A DNA stretch of 64,000 bases from Bordetella pertussis 18323. Lineage in GTDB: Bacteria > Pseudomonadota > Gammaproteobacteria > Burkholderiales > Burkholderiaceae_B. The stretch is taken from assembly GCF_000306945.1 (NCBI RefSeq), contig NC_018518.1, positions 3,844,001-3,908,000 on the forward strand, written 5' to 3'. Positions 35,313 to 43,932 of the stretch are shown here, piece by piece; position 1 is the first letter of the stretch; every line of letters begins with the position of its first letter. The translations under genes were made by a program, and so were the position numbers. The notes under the pieces are model-generated. The model did not search any database and was not told the origin of the DNA. It worked only from the letters and a program-made list of their open reading frames with translations.

Positions 35313-36130
35313 TGGCGGCACGGATGATGGCGGCCGGCCTGGCGGCCACGGCGCTTTCGGCGCATGCGTTCCGGATACCCACGCCAGGAGAACAGGACGC
35401 CCGCATACAGACCGTGCCGTACCACCCGGAGGAGGTGGTGCTGGTGCGCGCCTGGAACGGCTACGTCACCCGGATCGTATTCGACGAGCAGGAGAAGATC
35501 ATCGACGTCGCCGCGGGGTTCGCCGACGGCTGGCAATTCAGCCCGGAAGGCAATGTGCTGTATATCAAGGCCAAATCCTTCCCCGCGCAGGGCTCGCCCG
35601 CGCAGGCGCCGGAGCCGGGATTGTGGAACACCAATCTGCTCGTCAAAACCGACCGCCGGCTCTACGACTTCGACCTGGTGCTGGCCAGCGCGGACGCGGC
35701 GACACCGCAGGCGTTGCAGCGTTCGCGCATGGCCTATCGCCTGCAATTCCGCTACCCGGCCGCGCCGCAGGCGGCATCCCGCGCCAGCCCCGTCGGCCCG
35801 GCTGTTCCCGCCGGCGCATTGAACCGGCGCTACGCCATGCAGGTGGGCAACGGGTCGGACGGCATCGCACCCATCGCTGCGTACGACGACGGCCGGCATA
35901 CCTGGCTCACGTTCAGACCGGGTCAGCCGTTTCCGGCCGTATTCGCGGTAGCGCCGGACGGAACGGAAACCCTGGTCAATCTGCATATCGACAACCAATC
36001 ACTGGTCATACACCGGGTAGCGCCGGTCCTGATGCTGCGGTCCGGCGCCAGCGTCATCCGGATCGTCAACCAGAACGGCGATGCGTCCGAGTCCCCAGCC
36101 TTCGAATGCCATGCTGAACCGGCCCTCTAG
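35309..36130 (+). CDS. ptlF: Type IV secretion protein PtlF (VirB9)
   Basis: PtlF (273 aa) has a signal peptide ending L-S-A-H-A, an N-terminal VirB9/CagX domain and a C-terminal domain that with VirB7 and VirB10 forms the outer membrane core complex. P-Y-H-P-E-E-V near 38 and W-Q-F-S-P-E-G-N-V-L-Y-I-K-A-K are typical. A Cys close to the C-terminus (A-F-E-C-H) may bond to PtlI. The start overlaps the ptlE stop by 4 bases. Confidence 0.95.
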   Translation: MMAARMMAAGLAATALSAHAFRIPTPGEQDARIQTVPYHPEEVVLVRAWNGYVTRIVFDEQEKIIDVAAGFADGWQFSPEGNVLYIKAKSFPAQGSPAQAPEPGLWNTNLLVKTDRRLYDFDLVLASADAATPQALQRSRMAYRLQFRYPAAPQAASRASPVGPAVPAGALNRRYAMQVGNGSDGIAPIAAYDDGRHTWLTFRPGQPFPAVFAVAPDGTETLVNLHIDNQSLVIHRVAPVLMLRSGASVIRIVNQNGDASESPAFECHAEPAL

Positions 36131-37235
36131 TCCCGATGGCGGCGAAGCGCACGCTTGGCCGCCGGACCCCGAAATCCCTGTTTTCGCCAATGCCGAGCAT
36201 GCGCATCGGCGTCCGCTGCGCTGGATGTTCGCCCTTGTCGCCGTGGCCCTGTCATGCCTGCTGGCAACGGGGATATGGCGCAGCCGCGCCGCGCCGCCGC
36301 ACGCCGCGACGCAGACCGTCGCGCCGGCGGGGCAAGCCCTGCCGCCGGGGCGCATATTCACGGTCCACCCACGCGAACCCGAACCGGCGCCGCTTCCGGA
36401 CATGCCGGCGGCTCCCGACCCGATCCTGCCGCAGCCGCGGCCGGCGCCACCCGTCCCGCCCCCGCCAATCCGCGCGCCGTACGACTACGATGAACCGGCG
36501 CCCCGGCGCGACAGCGCGGCGCTCAAGTCCGGCCCGGCCATGATGGTCGCCACGGCCGCGCGCCTTGGACAAACCGAGCGGGCGGGCATGGCGGACGACG
36601 GCGTGTCCGCGGATGCGGCCACCCTCATCGGCAGGAACGTCAGCCGCGCAACCCGCTCCGGGGGCCGCGATTACCGGCTGCTGCCCGGCACGTTTATCGA
36701 TTGCATCCTGCAGACCCGGATCGTCACCAACGTCCCGGGGCTGACGACCTGCATCGTATCGCGGGATGTCTACAGCGCCAGCGGCAAGCGCGTCCTGGTG
36801 CCGCGTGGCACGACAGTGGTGGGCGAATACCGCGCCGACCTGGCGCAGGGCTCGCAACGCATCTACGTCGCATGGAGCCGGCTTTTCATGCCGTCCGGGC
36901 TCACGATAGAGCTGGCATCGCCGGCCGTGGACGGAACCGGCGCCGCGGGGCTGCCCGGCGTGGTGGACGACAAATTCGCGCAGCGTTTCGGCGGCGCCCT
37001 GCTGCTGAGCGTATTGGGCGATGCCACCTCGTACATGCTGGCGCGCGCCACCGATGCGCGCCACGGCGTGAACGTGAACCTTACCGCCGCGGGAACGATG
37101 AATTCGCTGGCCGCCAGCGCCCTGAACAACACGATCAACATCCCGCCCACGCTCTACAAGAACCACGGCGACCAGATCGGCATCCTGGTCGCCCGTCCAT
37201 TGGACTTCTCCATACTCAGGGGGACGAATGAATGA
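36111..37235 (+). CDS. ptlG: Type IV secretion protein PtlG (VirB10)
   Basis: PtlG (374 aa) spans both membranes: cytoplasmic N-terminus, one helix (about 39-59), a Pro-rich periplasmic linker (about 80-145), then the TrbI/VirB10 barrel domain from about 185. Hallmarks are L-L-P-G-T-F-I-D-C-I-L-Q-T, the D-V-Y-S-A-S-G-K-R-V-L-V-P-R-G-T block and G-D-A-T-S-Y-M-L-A. It overlaps ptlF by 20 bases. Confidence 0.95.
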   Translation: MLNRPSSPDGGEAHAWPPDPEIPVFANAEHAHRRPLRWMFALVAVALSCLLATGIWRSRAAPPHAATQTVAPAGQALPPGRIFTVHPREPEPAPLPDMPAAPDPILPQPRPAPPVPPPPIRAPYDYDEPAPRRDSAALKSGPAMMVATAARLGQTERAGMADDGVSADAATLIGRNVSRATRSGGRDYRLLPGTFIDCILQTRIVTNVPGLTTCIVSRDVYSASGKRVLVPRGTTVVGEYRADLAQGSQRIYVAWSRLFMPSGLTIELASPAVDGTGAAGLPGVVDDKFAQRFGGALLLSVLGDATSYMLARATDARHGVNVNLTAAGTMNSLAASALNNTINIPPTLYKNHGDQIGILVARPLDFSILRGTNE

Positions 37236-38247
37236 TGCCGCGCCGGATCGACAGGCATCGGTCGACTTCCACCTCCAAGCGCTGCATCCGTGGCTGAGCC
37301 GGCAGGATATAGCGGAAATCTGCGTGAACCGTCCGGGGCAGCTCTGGTATGAAGACCGCAACGGCTGGAACCGCCAGGAGTCGGGCGCGCTCACGCTTGA
37401 TCATCTGCACGCCCTGGCTACCGCGACGGCCCGGTTCTGCGACCGCGACATTTGCCCGGAGCGTCCCTTGCTGGCGGCGTCCCTGCCTGGCGGCGAACGG
37501 GTGCAGATCGTCGTCCCTCCAGCCTGCGAACCGGGCACGCTGTCGCTGACCATCCGCAAGCCCGCCCGGCGCATCTGGCCACTATCGGAACTGTTGCGCG
37601 ATACGCTCGACCTGCCAGGCGTCCCGGGCGCCAGCCAAGCGCGGCCAGACCCCTTGCTCGACCCGTGGAGGCGCGGCGCATGGGACGACTTCCTGCGGCT
37701 GGCCGTGCAGGCGGGCAAGGCCATACTCGTCGCCGGCCAGACCGGTTCGGGCAAGACCACATTGATGAACGCGTTGAGCGGGGAGATTCCGCCCCGCGAA
37801 CGCATCGTCACGATCGAGGACGTGCGCGAGTTGCGGCTGGATCCGGCAACCAATCACGTACACCTGTTGTACGGCACTCCGACGGAAGGCAGGACGGCCG
37901 CCGTATCGGCCACCGAGCTGTTGCGCGCGGCGCTGCGCATGGCGCCCACGCGCATCCTGCTGGCGGAGCTGCGCGGGGGAGAAGCCTTCGACTTCCTCCA
38001 GGCATGCGCGTCCGGACACAGCGGCGGCATCAGCACCTGCCATGCCGCCAGCGCCGATATGGCGCTGCAGCGGCTGACGCTGATGTGCATGCAACACCCG
38101 AATTGCCAGATGCTTCCCTACTCGACGCTACGCGCGCTGGTCGAATCCGTGATCGATATCGTCGTGGTGGTGGAGCGCCGAGCCGGGCAGGGGGCCCGGC
38201 GGCGGGTCGTCGACATCTGGTACCGGGATGGCCTCCCGGCGCCATGA
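37228..38247 (+). CDS. ptlH: Type IV secretion ATPase PtlH (VirB11)
   Basis: PtlH (339 aa) is the hexameric traffic ATPase at the cytoplasmic face. Walker A is G-Q-T-G-S-G-K-T-T at 170-178, the Asp box R-I-V-T-I-E-D-V-R-E-L follows near 192, Walker B is R-I-L-L-A-E-L-R-G-G-E-A, and the His box is C-A-S-G-H-S-G-G-I-S-T-C-H-A. It overlaps ptlG by 8 bases and is the last ptl gene; the transcript runs towards tRNA-Asn. Confidence 0.96.
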   Translation: MNDAAPDRQASVDFHLQALHPWLSRQDIAEICVNRPGQLWYEDRNGWNRQESGALTLDHLHALATATARFCDRDICPERPLLAASLPGGERVQIVVPPACEPGTLSLTIRKPARRIWPLSELLRDTLDLPGVPGASQARPDPLLDPWRRGAWDDFLRLAVQAGKAILVAGQTGSGKTTLMNALSGEIPPRERIVTIEDVRELRLDPATNHVHLLYGTPTEGRTAAVSATELLRAALRMAPTRILLAELRGGEAFDFLQACASGHSGGISTCHAASADMALQRLTLMCMQHPNCQMLPYSTLRALVESVIDIVVVVERRAGQGARRRVVDIWYRDGLPAP

Positions 38248-38303
38248 CGCCTGCCGCCTGCACGCATTGCGATTTTCGTGCATAATTGCGCCCCTCTACC
38301 TTT

Positions 38304-38379
38304 TCCCCGATAGCTCAGTCGGTAGAGCGACGGACTGTTAATCCGCAGGTCGCTGGTTCGAGCCCAGCTCGGGGAGCCA
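38304..38379 (+). tRNA. tRNA-Asn (GTT)
   Basis: The cloverleaf can be folded by eye: acceptor TCCCCGA (38304-38310) pairs with TCGGGGA (38369-38375), D-arm with TAGCTCAGTCGGTAGAGC, anticodon loop CTGTTAA with GTT at 38337-38339, and T-arm with GGTTCGAGCC. The discriminator is G and the CCA is encoded (38377-38379). A possible -10 (CATAAT, 38281-38286) lies 18 bases upstream, but the -35 is weak. Confidence 0.97.
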
Positions 38380-38387
38380 GATTCCAG

Positions 38388-38418
38388 AAAGCCCGGTTCA
38401 TGCGAACCGGGCTTTTTG
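38388..38418 (+). terminator. Intrinsic terminator after ptlH and tRNA-Asn
   Basis: AAAGCCCGGTTC at 38388-38399 pairs perfectly with GAACCGGGCTTT at 38404-38415 around ATGC, followed by further T residues. This strong, bidirectional-looking hairpin ends the tRNA and anything reading through from ptl. On the other strand the A-tract also allows it to stop the convergent DMT permease transcript. Confidence 0.9.
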
Positions 38419-38452
38419 CTGCCTGCCCGGACGCCGGCGCCCGATGCCCTTG

Positions 38453-39343
38453 TCAGGCCGCCCTGGCAGTCCGGGCGCGCCAGCGCGCGAACACCAGCAC
38501 GTTGCCCAGCATGACCAGCGCCAGGCCCGCCAGCGCCTGCGGCGTCCAGCGATAACCCTCGACGAACGTGGAAATGGTCAGCGCCACCACCGGAAACAGC
38601 ACCGTGCAATAGGCCGCACGCGCCGGCCCCATGCGCCCGACCAGGGTCAGGTACGCGGTGAAACCGACGATGGAGCCCGGCACGGCCAGGAACAGCAGGG
38701 CGCCCACATAGGTGGGCGAGGGGTCGAACGCGAACGGCACGCCGGCCGCCAGCGTGCCCGCCAGCAGGATCAGCGCGCCATAGGTCATGCTGTAGGCGTT
38801 GCCGGTCAGCGGCCGGATGCCGGCGCGCTGCTGGGCGGCCGACAGCATGTTGCCGGTGGAAAAGCACAGCGTGCCCAGCAGGGCCAGCCCCAGCCCCTTG
38901 AGCGTGCCGGCCTCGGCGGCGTGGCTGGCCAGTTCGGGCCAGAACAGCAGCAGCAGGCCGGCCAGACCGCAGGCACCGCCCAGCATGACGCGTGGCGCGA
39001 TGGGCGTGCCGAACCACAGGCGCGCGTTCACCGCATTCCAGATCGTGGCCGCGGAGAACACCACCGAGACCAGGCCGCTGGGAATCCATTGCGTGGCCGC
39101 GTAAAAGCACAGGAAGTTCAGGCAGAACAGGAACAGTCCCTGGCCCAGGCACAGCAGGTGGCCGCGCAGGTCCAGCTTCTGCAATTTGCGCAGCAGCGCC
39201 AGCGCCGCCATCATGATCAGCGCGGCCAGCGCGAAGCGGTAGAAGATGGAAACGGGGATGGCCACCACGCCAAGCTGCAGCTTGATGGCGATCCAGGTCG
39301 TGCCCCAGATGAGCACGGTGAGCAGGTACAGGGTCAGGTTCAC
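38453..39343 (-). CDS. DMT superfamily (EamA) permease
   Basis: The product (296 aa from the GTG at 39343) has about ten hydrophobic segments in two EamA repeats. Marks are L-I-W-G-T-T-W-I-A-I-K at the start, F-Y-R-F-A-L-A-A, and the second repeat with G-N-M-L-S-A-A-Q-Q. Family members export amino acids or metabolites; the substrate here is unknown. The frame is open much further upstream to 39574, but that part is Arg-rich and not membrane-like. The gene is divergent from the AraC regulator at 39486, which may control it. Confidence 0.85.
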   Translation of the reverse strand: MNLTLYLLTVLIWGTTWIAIKLQLGVVAIPVSIFYRFALAALIMMAALALLRKLQKLDLRGHLLCLGQGLFLFCLNFLCFYAATQWIPSGLVSVVFSAATIWNAVNARLWFGTPIAPRVMLGGACGLAGLLLLFWPELASHAAEAGTLKGLGLALLGTLCFSTGNMLSAAQQRAGIRPLTGNAYSMTYGALILLAGTLAAGVPFAFDPSPTYVGALLFLAVPGSIVGFTAYLTLVGRMGPARAAYCTVLFPVVALTISTFVEGYRWTPQALAGLALVMLGNVLVFARWRARTARAA

Positions 39344-39485
39344 GATAGTGGGCAGGACAGGGCGCCGCCAAAGCGGACGGCGCCCGCAAGTATGCGCCAG
39401 GCGCGGCCGGCGCGATTGCCGGATCTTGCGCTTCTTTGCCCGGGAGCGCGCGCCGGCGCCCGGACAATGGCGTAGCATAGGGCGC

Positions 39486-40379
39486 ATGAGTCTCGCCGCA
39501 TCCGATCCGGCCGGATTTTCGGTCTTTCGCACCCTGGCAGGCGCCGGCGCGGCGCGGCTGGAGCGCGCCGCCACGCTGGGCGACGGCGTGGCGGCGGCCC
39601 AATGGCGCCGTGCCGGCCACGAAGTCGTCGACTACGACCATCCCGGCCATCACACCTTGTCGCTCTACCTGCATGGCGGCGAAAAATCGTTCCGGGCCGG
39701 CAACGACGGCTATGGCGGCGCGGGCAAGTTCTGCGTCCTGCCATCCGAGCACCGCTCGCGCTGGAACATGAACGACACCGTGCGCTTCCTGCACCTGTAC
39801 ATCGCGCCGCAGCGGCTGGCGCGCGAAGCCGTCTGGCGGCTGGACTGCGAGCCGCGCGAGCTGGCATTGCGCGACCGCACCTATATCCAGGATCCGGCGC
39901 TGGGCCAGGCCTGCCACATCCTGCTGGACGCCGATTGGACCGATCCGTCGCAACGCCTGGCCGCCAGCGCCGCCTCCGAGACCGTGCTGCACCATCTGCT
40001 GGTCCAGGGCACCGGGCGACGCCCCGGCATGCCCGCGCGCGGCGGGCTGGCGCCGGTGGTGCGGCGGCGGATGCGCGACTACATCGAGGCCCATCTGCAC
40101 GAGCCGCTGACGCTGGAGCGGCTGGCCGCCCAGGCCGCCCTGTCCACCTACCATTTCGCCCGCATGTTCCATGTTTCGTTCGGGGTTCCGCCCCACCTCT
40201 GGGTGCAGGCCCGGCGGCTGGCGCGGGCCCAGGCCCTGCTGCGCGCGCCCGGCCAGGCGGGGCTGGACGCGGTGGCGCAGGCCAGCGGGTTCGGCAGCGC
40301 CAGCCACTTGAGCAGGGTGTTCCGCCAGGCCACGGCCGCTACGCCGGGCCAGTACCGGGCCGGCGCGCGGGCCCATTGA
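39486..40379 (+). CDS. AraC family transcriptional regulator
   Basis: The product (297 aa) has a C-terminal double helix-turn-helix (about 195-292) with L-E-R-L-A-A-Q-A-A-L-S-T-Y-H-F-A-R-M-F and the second-helix pattern V-A-Q-A-S-G-F-G-S-A-S-H-L-S-R-V-F-R. The N-terminal half is a cupin-like effector domain (T-L-S-L-Y-L-H-G-G). Its gene is divergent from the EamA permease with 142 bases between the two starts, so a regulator-exporter pair is plausible. Confidence 0.9.
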   Translation: MSLAASDPAGFSVFRTLAGAGAARLERAATLGDGVAAAQWRRAGHEVVDYDHPGHHTLSLYLHGGEKSFRAGNDGYGGAGKFCVLPSEHRSRWNMNDTVRFLHLYIAPQRLAREAVWRLDCEPRELALRDRTYIQDPALGQACHILLDADWTDPSQRLAASAASETVLHHLLVQGTGRRPGMPARGGLAPVVRRRMRDYIEAHLHEPLTLERLAAQAALSTYHFARMFHVSFGVPPHLWVQARRLARAQALLRAPGQAGLDAVAQASGFGSASHLSRVFRQATAATPGQYRAGARAH

Positions 40380-40461
40380 ACCCCTCGCCCGCGAGGCAGT
40401 CTAAAATGCAGACATCGCCCGTAGGCGCGGCCCGCCGCGCCCACCCTGTCCGGGAGACGAC

Positions 40462-40836
40462 ATGCCTATTGCCACCTCTGCTTACGAACACGCCTATTCC
40501 GACCGGCGCTTCTGGCGCAAACTGCGCGGCCATGCCGCCGGCGCGGGCCGCCAGGCGCTCGAAAAGGCGCTGTGGCTGTACTTCGCCGTGCAAAACCCCG
40601 CCACCCCCAAGTGGGCGCGCCGCGTCATATACGGCGCGCTGGGCTACTTCGTGCTGCCGCTGGACGCCATCCCCGACCTGGCGCCGCTGGTGGGGTACAC
40701 CGACGACCTCGGCGTCATGACCGCCGCGCTGGCCACGGTCGCCTTTGCCATCACCGACGATGTCAAGGCGCAGGCGCGCGGCAAACTCGATCAATGGCTG
40801 GGCCCCGCCGCCAATGATGCCGCCGGCAACGGGTAG
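40462..40836 (+). CDS. DUF1232 (YkvA-like) membrane protein
   Basis: This 124 aa protein carries the DUF1232 core: A-R-R-V-I-Y-G-A-L-G-Y-F-V-L-P-L-D-A-I-P-D-L and G-Y-T-D-D-L-G-V-M near 80. One or two hydrophobic segments are present. The function of the family is unknown. Its end overlaps the start of the DUF2868 gene by 23 bases, so the two are translationally coupled. Confidence 0.85.
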   Translation: MPIATSAYEHAYSDRRFWRKLRGHAAGAGRQALEKALWLYFAVQNPATPKWARRVIYGALGYFVLPLDAIPDLAPLVGYTDDLGVMTAALATVAFAITDDVKAQARGKLDQWLGPAANDAAGNG

Positions 40837-42223
40837 CACGCACCGGTCGGCCGTCTGGCTGGCCGAGACCGTCCGCCTGCGCGAAGAACACTGGGGCCCC
40901 CTCGAAGACGCCGACGCCGTGCGCCAGGCGCGCCAGCTGGCGCCCGATTTCACGCTGCGCATCCTGGCGCGGGCCCAGGCGCTGGGCCGCCGCGAAGGCT
41001 TGCAGGACCTGCTGGTCCACTGGCGCCAGGGCGCCGCGCTGACGTTCGTGGTGCTGGCCGTCGCCGCCCTGCTGGCCGGCGTCGGCGTCGCGCTGGGCGC
41101 GCTGGGCTCGGGCGCGCGACCGGTCAACGTGCTGTGGGCGCTGGATGCGCTGCTGGGCCTGCATGCGCTGACCTTCGTCCTGTGGCTGGCCAGCTTCGCG
41201 TTGCGCCCCCGCGCGGCGGGGCTGGGCGGCATCTGGCTGTGGGCCACGCGCAAGCTGGCGCGCGGTCCCGACGCGGCCCTGATCCCGCAGGCGCTGCTCG
41301 ATCTGCTGGCGCGCGCCGGCGCCCTGCGCTGGCTGCTGGGCGCGGTCAGCCACATCCTGTGGCTGGCCGCCTTGTGCGCGGCGCTGGCCACCTTGCTGAT
41401 CGTGCTCTCGACCGCCAGCTACCGCTTCGTGTGGGCCACCACCCTGCTGCAGCCCGAGACCTTCGTGACCCTGACCCAGGCGCTGGGCTGGCTGCCGGGC
41501 CAGTTGGGGTTCGCGCTGCCCGATGCCGCGCTGGTGCGCGCCAGCGACGGAGCGCAGGTCCTGCCCGCCACCGCGCAGGTGCAATGGTCGATCTGGCTGC
41601 TGGGCGCCCTGGTCTGCTATGGCATCGCGCCGCGCCTGCTCGCCGCGCTGTACTGCCTGGCCATGGCCGCGCGCGCCCTGCGCGGGCTGCGCCTGGACAC
41701 CAGCCTGCCCGGCTATGCCGTCCTGCGCGACCGCCTGCTTCCGCCGGCCGCATCGACCGGCATCGACCGGCCGGCCGATCCCCTGCATGCACCGCGCATG
41801 ATCGCCGCGCAGGTGCTGCCCGACCTGGCCAACCGGCCGGTGCTGGCCGCCCTGGAGCTGGCGCCCGACCAGCCATGGCCGCCGGCCGGCCTGCCTGCCA
41901 ACGTATTCGACGCCGGCAATCTGGACACCCGCGAACAGCGCAGCGCCTTGCTCGACGCGCTGGCGCGTAGCGCCGCCTCGCGCCTGCTGATCGCCTGCGA
42001 CGCGCGCCAGACGCCGGACCGCGGCACACTGGCCCTGCTGGCCGAACTCTCCGACAAGGCGGCGCAGACACGCGTATGGCTGCTGCAGGCCGGCGCGGCC
42101 GGCGCCGGGCAGGGACGCGGTTCGTTGTGGCAGGCGCGCCTGCTCGACGCCGGCCTGCCCGAGGCGGCCATCCTGCGCGACGCCGACCATCCCTTGCGAT
42201 GGCTGGAGGCCGCGCATGACTGA
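40814..42223 (+). CDS. DUF2868 domain membrane protein
   Basis: The product (469 aa) has an N-terminal cytoplasmic region (R-L-R-E-E-H-W-G-P-L-E), several hydrophobic segments near 70-95, 105-125, 175-205 and 270-300, and a C-terminal soluble domain. It matches the DUF2868 family, usually encoded just before a DUF3482 GTPase, as here. The stop overlaps the next gene by 8 bases. The function is not known; a membrane anchor or regulator for the GTPase is a guess. The start ATG-ATG at 40814 overlaps the previous gene. Confidence 0.8.
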   Translation: MMPPATGSTHRSAVWLAETVRLREEHWGPLEDADAVRQARQLAPDFTLRILARAQALGRREGLQDLLVHWRQGAALTFVVLAVAALLAGVGVALGALGSGARPVNVLWALDALLGLHALTFVLWLASFALRPRAAGLGGIWLWATRKLARGPDAALIPQALLDLLARAGALRWLLGAVSHILWLAALCAALATLLIVLSTASYRFVWATTLLQPETFVTLTQALGWLPGQLGFALPDAALVRASDGAQVLPATAQVQWSIWLLGALVCYGIAPRLLAALYCLAMAARALRGLRLDTSLPGYAVLRDRLLPPAASTGIDRPADPLHAPRMIAAQVLPDLANRPVLAALELAPDQPWPPAGLPANVFDAGNLDTREQRSALLDALARSAASRLLIACDARQTPDRGTLALLAELSDKAAQTRVWLLQAGAAGAGQGRGSLWQARLLDAGLPEAAILRDADHPLRWLEAAHD

Positions 42224-43598
42224 AGCCGCGCTGCGCATCGCCGTCGTCGGCCACACCAACACCGGCAAGACCTCGCTGTTGCGCACGCTGACGCGCAACC
42301 CCGATTTCGGCGAAGTGGCGGATCAGCCCGGTACGACACGCCACGTCGAAGGCGCGCGCCTGGCCATCGACAATGCGGCCGCGATCGAATGGTTCGACAC
42401 GCCCGGCATGGAAGACAGCATCGCCTTGCTGGAATACCTGGAGCGTCTGCAGGCGCCCGGCGAGCGGCTCGACGGACCGGCGCGCGTACGCCGCTTTCTC
42501 GAATCGCCCGAAGCGCACCGGCGTTTCGAGCAGGAGGCGCGCGTGCTGCGCAAACTGCTCGAATGCGACGCCGGCCTGTATGTCATCGACGCGCGCGACC
42601 CGGTGCTGGGCAAGCATCGCGACGAGCTTGCCATCCTGGCATCGTGCGCGCGGCCGCTGTTGCCGGTGCTGAATTTCGTCAACGCGCCCGAACACCGCGC
42701 CGACCAGTGGCGCGAAGCCATGGCCCGCCTGGGCCTGCACGCGGTGCTGGAGTTCGACACGGTCGCGCCGCCGCTGGATGGCGAAGCGCAACTCTATGCG
42801 CGGCTGGCGGCGCTGCTGGACCGCCACGCGGCGATGCTGCAACGCCTGGCCCAGGCCCTGGCGCAGCAGCGCGAGCAACGCCGCCAGGCCGCCTGCGTCC
42901 TGGTCGCCGACCTGCTGGTCGACGTCGCGGCGCTGCACGTGTCCAGCCCGGGCAACGAGGCCGCGCTGCAGGAAGCGGCCGCCACGCTGCGCGAGCAGGT
43001 CCGGCGGCGTGAGCAGGCCTGCGTCGACGCCTTGCTGGCGCTGTACAACTTCCATCGCGACGATTACGACGGCGCCGAGCTGCCGCTGCAAGGCGAACGC
43101 TGGGGCATGGACCTGTTCCACCCGCAGGCGCTCAAGGACATGGGCGTTCAGCTTGGCGTAGGCATGGCCGCCGGCGCCATGGCCGGCGCCGCGGTCGATC
43201 TGCTCAGCGCCGGCCTGAGCCTGGGCACCGGCATGCTGATCGGCGCGGCCGCCGGCGGCCTGTGGCAAGGCGTGGAACGGCTGGGCAAGCGCGTGGCGGG
43301 CAAGCTGCGCGGCTATCGCGAACTCAGCGTCGACGATCCCATCGTGCGCCTGCTGGCGTTGCGCCAGCGCCAGCTGATCCATGCCCTGGAGCGGCGCGGA
43401 CACGCGGCGCGCACGCCGGTGCAGCTGCAGCGGCCCGACGACCGCGCCTGGCAAAGCGGCCCGCTGCCCGACGGCCTGAAAGAAGCGCGCAGCCGGCCGG
43501 AATGGTCCGCGCTGGGCGATCGCTACCAGGAAGACGAACGCCGCAAGCGCGTCGTCGCGCAGCTCGCGCGGCAACTGGCGCAAGCCGGCGACGCCTGA
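42216..43598 (+). CDS. DUF3482 domain GTPase
   Basis: This 460 aa protein is an Era/TrmE-like GTPase fused to a DUF3482 region. G1 is G-H-T-N-T-G-K-T-S at about 11-19, G2 lies in P-G-T-T-R-H, G3 is D-T-P-G near 60, and a likely G4 is N-F-V-N. The C-terminal half has a glycine-rich hydrophobic stretch (about 308-350, G-V-G-M-A-A-G-A-M-A-G-A), fit to insert in or associate with a membrane. It is the last of three overlapping genes. Confidence 0.85.
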   Translation: MTEAALRIAVVGHTNTGKTSLLRTLTRNPDFGEVADQPGTTRHVEGARLAIDNAAAIEWFDTPGMEDSIALLEYLERLQAPGERLDGPARVRRFLESPEAHRRFEQEARVLRKLLECDAGLYVIDARDPVLGKHRDELAILASCARPLLPVLNFVNAPEHRADQWREAMARLGLHAVLEFDTVAPPLDGEAQLYARLAALLDRHAAMLQRLAQALAQQREQRRQAACVLVADLLVDVAALHVSSPGNEAALQEAAATLREQVRRREQACVDALLALYNFHRDDYDGAELPLQGERWGMDLFHPQALKDMGVQLGVGMAAGAMAGAAVDLLSAGLSLGTGMLIGAAAGGLWQGVERLGKRVAGKLRGYRELSVDDPIVRLLALRQRQLIHALERRGHAARTPVQLQRPDDRAWQSGPLPDGLKEARSRPEWSALGDRYQEDERRKRVVAQLARQLAQAGDA

Positions 43599-43655
43599 TC
43601 CCGCCCGCCGCGCCACGCCGGCGCGCTACCGGGTGATAACCCCAATCCAAAAAGA

Positions 43656-43683
43656 TTGACGCTTAAACGATGGCGTCTATAAG
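43656..43683 (+). promoter_or_regulatory. Probable sigma-70 promoter of the dpp operon
   Basis: TTGACG at 43656-43661 and TATAAG at 43678-43683 are separated by 16 bases, in an otherwise GC-rich 334-base gap. This leaves a 5' leader of about 240 bases before dppA. Within the leader a GTG-started frame begins at 43743 and is in frame with no known domain; I do not call it a gene. Confidence 0.6.
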
Positions 43684-43932
43684 ATTCGACTACGCCGCGT
43701 AAGGCGGCCGCTGCATCGACACCCCCTGGGAGCTGGTCCATCGTGAAGCCGAAGTCCCGCATTCTGATGTGCCTGCTTGCTTTGCGCACCGGCGTCCATC
43801 GCGCCGCGCCGCAATCTTCCCACCGCCTTTCGCCTCACTAAGCAGTACGCCTTACCCCGGCCGCCTTATCCAACGACCGGGGCCCTGTCACTTCCGGCGC
43901 ACACCGCGCGCCGCACACGGAGCACGAGGGCT

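Noticed and set aside
43743-43850. A short GTG-started frame in the dppA leader that might be a leader peptide
   Set aside because: It has a basic, hydrophobic start but no Shine-Dalgarno and no attenuator structure that I can see.
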